Assembly: GCA_033439265.1 (NCBI GenBank) | Contig: JAVTVX010000017.1 | Coordinates: 10,686,001 to 10,750,000, forward strand | Direction of reading: 5' to 3' | DNA from: Dillenia suffruticosa | Taxonomy: Eukaryota; Streptophyta; Magnoliopsida; Dilleniales; Dilleniaceae | Length of the DNA stretch: 64,000 nucleotides | Part shown: positions 25,866 through 35,800 of the stretch, piece after piece | Layout of the letters: every line of letters begins with the position of its first letter | Numbering within the stretch: position 1 is the first letter of the stretch | Translations under genes and position numbers: made by a program | The notes under the pieces: generated by a model | What the model saw: the letters and a program-made list of their open reading frames with translations, nothing else | What the model was told of the DNA's origin: nothing | Databases searched by the model: none

Positions 25866-25920
<55 letters not shown>
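25866..25920. repeat. (GA)n microsatellite
   Basis: An almost perfect run of about 27 GA units inside the CACTA element, next to the GC-rich island. Read on the minus strand it is a (CT)n leader, common in plant 5' untranslated regions. Confidence 0.95.
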
Positions 25921-25922
<2 letters not shown>

Positions 25923-25949
25923 GAGTGAGAATGAAGAAGTAATATATTG

Positions 25950-27187
25950 AAATTAGGGACAAAAATTTTTTGTCCCTAAATTCGTTGGAAATCAAGGATG
26001 AATTTAATTTTCGTCCCTGAATCAAGGACGAAAATATTTTTCGTCGCTAAAATCTTCGACAAAAGAATATTTTCGTCGTTAAATTTACGATAAATAGATA
26101 TTTTTATCGCAATTTGTAATAAATTTAGTAACAAATAATTTTTTTCTTTGTAATTTGCAACGAATTTAGCAACGATACTTATGGTTTCTGACAAAAAACT
26201 CATTGAATGCACTAAAATAGAAACTAAATAAACGACCTATTGACAATATTTGCATACTATGATATAATTATAAAAAACATTCATTATATTGATCATTCAT
26301 TAACAAGTATTTCTACTTTAACTTTTAGTTTAGTCAATCGATTACTTAAATAAATTTATAAGATTTTGGCTAAAATTAATGTATATTTTTATCATTATAC
26401 GAAATATTTGAATAAAAAGAAAATGAATGTACCAATTTAAAAGATTACACTATATTATCATTTTTTTATATAACCAGATAATGAATGAGCTATTTTTTGT
26501 AAAACGTTATTGGTTCTGTGAACATTTTAAGATTCTCTACGCTATCAGTGCATATCACCGTTTACAAATCATTTTTTAATATTAGAAAATGTTACTAACA
26601 CAAGTAAACTGAAAAATGAATTTTAGCAACGAATTTTGCCACAAATGTTATATTTGTCGCTAACTTGCAATAAATTTAGCAACAAATAATCGATTTTTTT
26701 GCGACGAATATAAATATTTGTTGTTAAATTTGTGACGAATTTAAAAACTCTTTGCAAATTAGGGACAAATTCGTTTTCGTCCCAAATTTAGGGACGAATG
26801 ATTAAATTTGTCGCAAATTTAGGGAAGAATAATTTATTCGTCGCAATTGGACGAATTTGAAATTCGTTGCAAATTTTGGGACGAATTATAAATTTATTGC
26901 AAATTTAGCGACAAATTTTGAAATTTGTTGCAAATTTAGTAACGGATTTTTTTTTTCGTCACAAATTGGCAATGAATTTTGGGTCAAAAATTTTTCGTTC
27001 AAAATTGGCGACGATTTTTGTAACGAAAACTTTTTTTGTTGCTGAATTTCCGACGAAAATTTTTTTGTTGATAAAATCGTGGCTAATTGGCGACAATAAC
27101 CTTTTTAGTCGCTAAAGTTGTTGAAGATTTGCGATGAATATTTTTCGTTACTAAAATTTATCGCTGAATTCTTGTTTTTTTGTAGTG
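25950..27187. repeat. Right subterminal repeat region of the CACTA element
   Basis: The same motif family recurs at 25950-26190 and 26620-27187, with an unrelated AT-rich spacer at about 26190-26620. Some units read GGGACGAA or GTCCCTAAATT. The element ends TTTTTTTGTAGTG at 27187. Confidence 0.85.
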
Positions 27188-27329
27188 TGGGTAATGGAAC
27201 CTTCTTAAGAGGACTTTACTAGTTGTAAAGTAAAAACTATGTTCCTGTATATACAAGACTTGGTTGAGAGTGTGCAGTGAACATACAAATACTGTTAGGG
27301 ATGATGCTTCACCAAACTTGTGACACATG

Positions 27330-28000
27330 AGGAGACACATGAGTGAGAAACGGTTGCAACTTTTGACAAAGCAGTCCCTTATTCCTACAGTCAAAGGTAT
27401 TTCTCCAAACTCATATGATTATTGTTTATTTGGTAAGTATCGTAGACTTTCCTTCCGCTTTCTTTCTAAGAGGAAAGAAAATAAACTTTATACTTGTGGT
27501 CCCATGGAGGTTGAGTCTCTTGGTGGAAACACATATCTAGTTACTTTTATTGATGATACTTTACAAAAGGTGTGGGTGTTTTTGTTGAGAAACAAAAGTT
27601 AGGAATTGCAGTGGTTTCAAAATTTCCATACTATGGTGGAAAGGGTGACATGAGTACCCTTGAAATGCTTTCATATTGATAATGGTAGAGAATACACTTC
27701 CAAATATTTTAAAGCCTACTGTTCAAAGTATGAGATAAGTTGTAAGAAGATAGAATCTAGGATACCACAGCATAATAGTGTGACCGAGAGGAAGAATCGT
27801 ACCATCATGAAAAGAGTTATATCCATGTTGAGAATGGTTAAATTGCTGAAATCCTTTTAAGGTGAAGCAGTTAACACAGCCTAATACCTAATCAACAGGT
27901 CACCATCAGTTCCTTTGGGTTTTGGCATTCCAGAGAGGGCATGAACATGCAAAGATCCACCTGAAGATCTTTGGTTGTAAAGCTTTTTGCATGTGCCGAA
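27330..28000 (+). pseudogene. Copia-2 integrase remnant
   Basis: The end of the zinc-binding region (YCLFGKYRRLSF) is at about 27420. The core then shows TYLVTFIDDTLQKVWVF (about 27530), HIDNGREYTSKYF (about 27670, with Asn where copia usually has a second Gly) and PQHNSVTERKNRTIM (about 27765, carrying the catalytic Glu). Stops at about 27600 and 27858 and a frame change break it. The first catalytic Asp motif appears altered. Confidence 0.82.
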
Positions 28001-28480
28001 ATAGCAGAGGTAAAAGGTGGATAGTAAAGCCACTCCTTGTGTATTTGTTGATTATGGTGATGAAGAGTTTGGTTATAGATTATGGGATCTAGAACAAAGA
28101 AAGGTTCTTAAGAGTAGAGATGTGATTTTTCATGAGTAAGAGACTATAGTCAATTTTGAAAGAAAGTGAAGACTTCTCGAAGTGTTAGTGAGAATGAAGA
28201 TGAGACACCAGCTGTAGTTCCACCTTGTAGTGCCATGGATGGTGGAGATATAGAGGGGATAGAACTTGGGGAATAAGATGAGCCAACCATAGGTAGTGAT
28301 GGGTTAGATGCCAACGATGACATTACACAACCAAATGTAGTGGGTACTAAATAGGGGGAGCAACCTCCTCTGCAAGGGAGTGAGGGATCTCAGGTTAGGA
28401 GATCTACAAGAGAGTATCGACCATTCACGAAATATCCCAGTTTTGAGTATATTTTACTTACTAATGAGGGGGAGTCAGAG
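28000..28480 (+). pseudogene. Copia-2 region between integrase and RT, degenerate
   Basis: This holds the copia-type segment around SKATPCVFVDYGDEEFGYRLW (several frames) and an acidic linker up to about 28400. It has no intact open frame. Confidence 0.6.
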
Positions 28481-29592
28481 AGTTTCCAAGATGTGCAGTC
28501 TACTCTTGATAAGGAGTTGTGGTTGGAAGCTATGCAAAAAGAGATGAACTCTTTGCAAAATAATGGCACTTATGAGTTGGTTAAGTTTCCAAAGGGTAAA
28601 AAGTCGCTAAAAAATAAGTGGGTGTTTAAATGAATGCAGATCATTATGCGTAAGCAAGATCATTCCCTAATGGTAACTTCGTTATTCTCGTGTTGTATGT
28701 TGATAACATGTTGATTGTGGGACAAGATGTTTAGATAATTCGTAGATTGAAAGCTGATTTGTCTAAATCATTTGAAATGAAGGATTTAGCTCTAACTAAA
28801 TAGATTTTGGGAATGGATATTATCCGGATAGGAAAGTTGGAAAACTGTGGATATCATAGGAAAAGTATGTTGAATATGTGCTCAAGCGGTTCAATATGTA
28901 GCAAGCTAAGTCAATTAGTATGTCTCTTGCTAATCATATTAAGTTGAGTAAGAGATCTTGTCTTGCAACTGAAGAAGAAAAGCATGCTATATTATTTACA
29001 CCTTACTTATCTGTAGTTGGTTCACTTATGTTTCTTATGGTTTGTATAGCTCATGAAGTTGGTGTTGTGAACAGATTTCTTTTAATCTGAAAAAGGATCA
29101 CTGGGATGCAGTGAAGTGGATATTCAGATAAAATGTATTTTGAGATTGTCTTTGAGTTTTGGTGGTAAGCAACCAGTTTTAGAAGGGTTTACTGATGCAG
29201 ACATGATAGGTGATCTTGATGGTGGGAAATCTATTTCAGGATACTTGTTCACTTTTGTGGAGGGAGTTGTATCTTAGTAGTTTAAATTGTAAAAGTGTAT
29301 TGTTTTATCGACTACAGAGACTGAATATATTGTAGCAACCGAAGCAAATAAGGAGATGTTTTGGTTAAAAAGATTTCTTCTTGAACTAGTGATGAGCCAA
29401 AAGGTATATATGATATTTTGTGACAATCATAACGCTTTAGATTTAAGTAAGAATACCATATATCATGCAAGAATCAAGCATATTGGTGTGCGATACCATT
29501 GGCTACGTTTTGTGACTGAGGATAGCATGTTAGAGTTGAAGAAGATCTACACCGATAAGAACATTATAAATATGTTGATTAAGGTATTTTGA
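28480..29592 (+). pseudogene. Copia-2 RT (internally deleted) and RNase H remnant
   Basis: The RT N-terminus is clear at 28510-28632 (DKELWLEAMQKEMNSLQ; NKWVFK). The next recognisable RT motif, VLYVDNMLIVG, follows after only about 65 bases (28690-28720), where an intact copia RT has several hundred bases including the first catalytic Asp. The core is therefore deleted. The YVDD box reads YVDN. RNase H pieces follow (EGFTDADM at about 29190; FCDNHNALDLSKNTIYHARIKHI at 29420-29490), with stops between. Confidence 0.82.
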
Positions 29593-29706
29593 GAAAAAAG
29601 CTTGAGTTTTGTAGCAATTTGAACGGGTTGAGCACTATAGCCAAGGTGATGTCAAGTGATCAAGTTATGTGGTGTTTCTCCTCCTAATGGGATTGGAGGG
29701 GGAGAT

Positions 29707-30476
29707 TGTTAGTGTTGGTCTCACAAATAAAGCCTATTTTGGTCCAGCTCCATTTTTCCCTTTATGCCTGTCGGTGCTTGAGAATGATTTTTTGGGTCTC
29801 TCGGGAGTGTGCCTTCGTAAATGAAAGTGCAACTCCTCTCAAAGCATTTAATGTTTTGTTTGCTTGTGGGTTATTTTAAAAAAGGATGGTAGCTTCTTGA
29901 GGAAGCCACACAAGACAAAAAGAAGGTAGGTGCTTGCCTTTTTCTTACCCGAGAGAGAGAAGTGAGACTTTCTTCTTTGGAACAAAAAGTGAGAGCAACC
30001 TGCTGTTACTGCTGTGTTGCCGAACCAAAGATCACTGTCAAAGAAGGTGATTCTTAATCCACGGAGAGAGCAAAGGTGAGAGATAAGTACATACAAGAAT
30101 TGGGTTCTCTTTGGTGTTGATTTGTGGGTTTCCAAAGAAGTACAATCACATGTAATCTTTTTATTTTGTTGTGAATCTTTTCATTTTGTTGTGAATCTTA
30201 GAATTTGGATATAAGTTTAAGATATTAACGCTTTCTAATTACTTATTTTTCATAGTAGATTTTTTATCAGATCTGTCCTGTGGTTTTTTACCTCTGCCCC
30301 GGAGGATTTTCCACGTAAATTTGGTATCTTCTATTTTCTTTATTTTTCCGGCAATATTTGTTTTATTTTTCTGGTTAAGTAGATTGGATCATTGTTATTG
30401 GTTGGTTTGCTGACTGGTGTGAGTATTCCATTGTGTTAGTATTTTGTGTTTTTAGAGAGGCCTGCCCCTTAGCCCC
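29707..30476 (+). repeat. 3' LTR of Copia-2
   Basis: It starts TGTTAGTGTTGG after the purine tract and matches the left LTR throughout except for the extra block of the latter. The right boundary is uncertain by several bases. Confidence 0.82.
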
Positions 30477-30886
30477 AGATCAAAAGCACCAGAATATGCA
30501 AAATATTCAGCTCACCCCCAAGAAGGCTTTGTTCTTGGTGATTTAGAAGTTTTACTGTTAGAGGTTTTAAAGATAAATCACTCTATTATGTTAACTGAGA
30601 TTTTTAATTTCAAGTTCATTCTAATTAAAAAATGCAACGCAACAATTTATATGAGATAAAAAGCTTTTAAGGGAATTAAACTGAAGAAAAGGTGGCCATT
30701 GAGGGGCTAAATGTACATTTCTATCAGTAATTTTACCAAGCCGCCACAATAATTCCAATACAAACATGGTGGGCCGAGGTGTGGTTCTGTCACTGCCTCT
30801 AGGCATCCAGTAATCTTCAGAAATGCCATTTCAATTGTTGGCTTTCTCAGGGATTCAATTGGAAGAGTCGAAAGTCCTTAGAAATT
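30477..30886 (-). other. Probable 3' untranslated region and downstream flank of the SICKLE-like gene
   Basis: The stretch lies between the stop codon of the SICKLE-like gene and the copia LTR. It has no recognised coding content. No clear plant poly(A) signal could be assigned by eye. Confidence 0.5.
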
Positions 30887-32690
30887 TTAAGTTGAAGAAA
30901 ACTCTTTTGTGGAATCAACAGCCTCATCAAATGAGGCAGCCAGATATTCTGCAAGGCTTGACTGAGAACTATACTTTTGTGGAGGATTTGGAGCTTTGTC
31001 TGCTGTCTTTCTAATAGATCTTGAAAGCCAGGGACTCTTTGAGCCAGGGGTATCTAGTCTGCGCCAGACCACAGGTTTCAAATCCTTCCACGGATCTTCC
31101 AGCATAGACTTGATTTCCTTTTCTCGTAGCACCCATCCACCACTCCGCCCTGAACCTGGACTGCTATTGCGATTGGAGAAGTGTCCCCTTCCTGAGAAAG
31201 GCCCACGGCTGTGTCCTTGTCCTGACATGGGTCTCGGACTGTGGTTCACTCTACCCCTGCCACGCCCAGAACTAAAAGTAGGGGTACTAGCCCTGCCAAA
31301 ACCAGTAGGGGGAGTACTCCACCCACCTGAAGGAGGGTGAACATGATAGCTAGGTGTTCCACCAGCATTATTCCAGTCTCCAGAAGGCATTCTACTATGT
31401 ACAGGAAAAGGGCTGGCTACGCCCACCGAACTCTGAGATTGATAGCTCTGATGTATGCCATGTGCTTGATATTGTCTTGTATCCGGTGAAAAACTGGGGG
31501 CAAATTGCTGCGCAGGAGGTGAAGTCATTTCAAAATTCCTTGGTCCTGTTAAATAGTTTAAGATATAAAACTAACAGAAAAAGAATTTTAAGATAATTAA
31601 TCCTAGTAGATCCAAATAAATGGGAGAACAAACTTTTCAAATAAGATACTAATAAAGCCTCGAACCATTATTTTGACTGAGAAAAGTTCAGCCAATTGCC
31701 TAGATAAGGCATGCATATGCATGCCCTCTGCTATACATTTGTTAAACAGAAACTATTGAAAGAACACACTTCGGTTGAATATCCACTCATAGAATAAAAG
31801 GAAGAATACCTTATTTCTACTAACTATGCTGATTCGATGTCACTTTGGTGCCATCTACATTGATAATGCAAAACATCAACAGATTTAAACTACAAAAATA
31901 TGTTAATGAAAATGAACCACTTACAAAATGTCTTAACAGATTTCATGTGTGTTGATGTTTTTTAATAATAACATAATGGTTTATTGCAGGTTGCTCAAGA
32001 CACTAGCCCAGCTCTTTCTTTAGGGTTTCTATTTCTTCCGCAAGTGTAAGTCAACTATTAATAAGGACATGCCTTCTGCATCTAATTGTCAAAAAAATAA
32101 AAAATAAAAAATAATACATTCAAACAAGCAACAGACCCAATCATATTCCCAACCCAGGAAACCAAATGAATTGTTCAAATGTTGGGAAACTTTAGAAAAC
32201 ACTTCAAGAAGTAAGGAAATTCGAATTTAACATGGGCCAACACTGCCTCCCAACTCCAGAACAAAAATTGGAAGCGGGAGAAAAAACAGAGAAGGAATGG
32301 TTATGTAAAAACAGAGAAAGAATGGGTTATGTACCAGTTCAAGCTGGAGGAAAAGAAAAGCAAACCCAAAATCCTAACTCTAAACTCATCTCTTCTTTGA
32401 AAGCCATCAGGAGAAGAGCATCAAGTGAAAACCAGGGGGACAGAGAGACTGGACTGAGCACTCCTCATCAACAAAAATTTTAGTAAGAGAGACAAGCAAA
32501 TTGAGTAACTTTGAGCTCTTTTTTAAGAAAAGACGAAAAGCACAGGGAAACTTAGAGCCAACAGCTCCTGCAGGCTGAAACTACCGTAATTAAACCCATG
32601 CCACAAAGATACAATTATTTAACAAGATGCCTTCACAAATCTCCATAATCCAAAATTATTTTCCAAACCCGGAAGCTTACTAGTTCACTC

Positions 32691-32722
<32 letters not shown>

Positions 32723-32794
32723 CGACAACAATCTGGACCTTAATCATAAATTTTGGGGTCAGCCATTTGAGAGACAAATATTGAAGAGATAAAA

Positions 32795-32831
<37 letters not shown>

Positions 32832-35800
32832 TAGTTAAGATTTTTTTTTTTAAAAAAATAGAGAAGATAACATTTAAAAAAAAAGAAACAACTTAAAAAG
32901 ACAAGAGTGATGATTTAATTTATTCGAATTCTATTATACTATCATTTCTATTTAAAACCATCTTCTCAATCAAACCCTTAATTATTATATTTTTACGGAT
33001 AACTTGTATCCAAGTTTTCAATAATATACCCAAATATTTCACTAAATCTTTTATATTTAAATTCTCGATTCTCCTAACAAATGCGTTTTTAGATTTTCAT
33101 TGCATATATCTAAACTATCTCAGACGATACTCTCGCATTTTATCTACAATTGAACTAACTCTCAACTTATTATGTATCTCTTTATTTTTAATTTTATTTT
33201 TTTCTAGTTTTACCACACATCTATTTAAATATTCTCATTCAGTTATCGCCATTTTATATTCTTATTGTTGTTTAGTGACCCAACGCTCGGTACTATATAA
33301 TAGTGCATGTTTTTTTGTAATTCTATAACACTTTCCCTTCAAATGCAATGGTTTTGTGCGATCGCAAAGAATTGTAGATGTCGAACTCTATTTCATCAAA
33401 CCCGCTTGAATTATATGATTCACATTCTCATCTATATTCCTATCGTTCTGAATGATGGAACCAAAATATCTAAAATGTTCACTTTTTGGTTTGTCATTTC
33501 TTTCTAACCTAATTTTTTTTATTATTCTAATAATTATCATTAATATTATATCTCATATACTCAGTTTTTTACCCGTTCAATCTAAATTCTTTGGATTCCA
33601 GTGTGATCCACCATAACTTTAATTGAGCATTAATATCCTCTCTAATTTTATCAACCAACACTATATTATTTGTAAAAAACATATACTATGGTATTTTATC
33701 TTGAATATTTTTTATGATTTTCTCTATTATTATTGCAAAAAGAGTGAAGTTTAATGCCAAACCACAGTAAAGTGCAATGCTAATGGGAAAACTATCGCTC
33801 ATACTGCTACAATTTCTTATGTTGGTTATAGCTCTTTCATGATTAATGAATCTCAAAGAAATCATTTTTTTCAATAACGCCCACCAAAATATCTCCAGGA
33901 ATCATAGTATATGTTTTTTTTATATCAATGAATATCATATATAAATCTCTCTTTTGTACTCTAAATGTCTCTATCAAATATATTATCAAGTGAATTACTT
34001 CAGTGGTGAATCGTTCTGCCATATATTCAAATTGTTTTTGAGATACATTTATCTTCAATTTCAATCTATACTCTATCACTTTGTCCTATAATTTCATAGA
34101 ACGACTCATAAGTTTAATTTTTCTATAATTGAAACAATTTTGTATACATTCTTTATTTTTACAAAATGCTAAAAGTGTGCTCTCCCTCCATGCTTGGGAT
34201 ATATTTTTGGTTTTCCAAATTTTGTTAAAAAGATCCGTTAGCATTACTATATCAAATTTATCCAAACATTTCCACACCTCAATAGGAATGCCATCAGATG
34301 CTATGACTTTATTATTTTTATGCTCTTTAAGGCTTTATTTACTTCATGTGGACAAATCTTACATTCAAAATCCCTATTGATATCTTTTATAGGTATCGGG
34401 ATATTTTCGATATCTTTTGTACCCTCAACGTTAAAGAAATTATCAAAATAATCTTTCTAACACTTTCTTATATCCTCATTTCTTACAAGCATACAATTGG
34501 TTTCACTCTTAATACACCTTACATCAATTAGATATTTTTCTTTTGTCTCCCATAATTTGGCAATTCTGTAAGTCTTTTTTTCTCCATCTTTAGTTTCTGG
34601 TCTCTTATATAATTCGCAATACACCTTACTTTTTGATTCATAAATAATTTCTACCTCTTTTTTTTACACATTTATATTTTTCATATGTATCGCTACTTCT
34701 ATTACTTTTGAGATTCTTATAACATTCTTGTTTGGTTCAGATGGTAGTTTGTATTTTCTCATTCTATCACCGTGACTCCCTGCCTATTGGAGCCCAACCT
34801 TTAGATACATCAAAAACCTCTCTTCCTATACTCTTAATATTATTTGACATTTCTTTCTACATTGTTTTTGAATCATTATTAACTGACCAAGTTAATACTT
34901 GAATTAATTTATCTCTAAAACTCGTTACTTTTTCTTATTTCAAATTCCATCATTTAATTATTGATTCCACAAATGGACAATACTTCTTTTGCCTTTTAGA
35001 CACACTTACATCTAAAACTAAGAATCTACGCTGAGCTGCTACACTTTCTCCCGGTATAACCTTGCAATCCTTACAGGTCATTCTATCACCCCTCTTGGTG
35101 AAAAAGAAATCTATTTGATTAAAATTCGACCTATTTTTATATTTAATTATGTGCGACTCTTTATTCTTGAAAAATATGTTTATGAGTATCTAATCCAATG
35201 CTGTGATAAACTCTAAAATGATACCTCCAGCCTCATTCCTATTACCAAAGCTAAAGTTTCCATGTATGGCTTCGAATCCCTCATTATTCTCTCCTACATG
35301 TCCATTTAAGTCTTCTTCAATAAATAACGTCTTTCCACTAAGTATGGTTTGCATAAATTCATCTGAATTTTTCCAAAATTGATTTTTATTAATTGCATCT
35401 ATACCTATTTAGGGCGCATACATACTTACTATATTGATTACGTTTTCTCCATTAATTAACTTGACAAGTAAAATTCTATCTCCCTTACTAGTTTCACTCA
35501 TGCAAGACAGAAAACTAAAGCTGAAACAACATAACATCTCAATTTTATAAACCTCCCTAATGTCACATTTAGAAACGTGCCCATAATGTAGCACTTCTCA
35601 ACAATTACAATTCAACTCGAACATTAGGAAAAACAAGAGACTTGAAAGCATCCACTTAAACAAAGTATTCAAGCATGTCATTTTTCCTTTTCTTTGGATG
35701 GGGTGAAGTAATGGAGGAAAATGGATCGAACTTAATTAAAATATATAGCTTCTATCCCAGATTTCTCCCATTGAAAGAAAAAAAAAAAAGAAAAAAACTA

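Larger units (their letters stand above)
19877..27187 (-). mobile_element. CACTA (En/Spm) DNA transposon, 7.3 kb
   Basis: The termini are a perfect inverted repeat of 13 bases beginning CACTACAAAAAAA. The 3-bp target duplication TGG flanks it (19874-19876, 27188-27190). Both sides hold long arrays of subterminal GCGACGAA/TTCGTCGC-type words. Two transposase genes lie on the minus strand: a tnp2-type gene (domain order Transpos_assoc, tnp2, DUF4218) followed by a Transposase_24-type gene. It sits inside the protease-integrase region of Copia-2, so it is younger than that element. Confidence 0.93.
17704..30476 (+). mobile_element. Ty1/copia LTR retrotransposon (Copia-2), split by a CACTA transposon
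   Basis: Two related LTRs (17704-18710 and 29707-about 30476) enclose gag-protease remnants on the left (18735-19876) and integrase, RT and RNase H remnants on the right (27188-29592), all on the plus strand. The two halves are separated by a complete CACTA element whose 3-bp duplication joins them. A purine-rich tract (ATTGGAGGGGGAGAT) precedes the right LTR. I could not find a convincing 5-bp target duplication around the whole element. Its right end lies about 410 bp past the stop codon of the SICKLE-like gene, which runs toward it on the other strand. Confidence 0.88.

Noticed and set aside
25611-25922. Pro/Gly/Ala-rich open frames in a GC-rich island
   Set aside because: Composition artefact; open on both strands and ending in a GA repeat.
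30996-31340. Plus-strand open frame of 114 residues
   Set aside because: Antisense shadow of the Pro/Gly/Arg-rich exon of the SICKLE-like gene.
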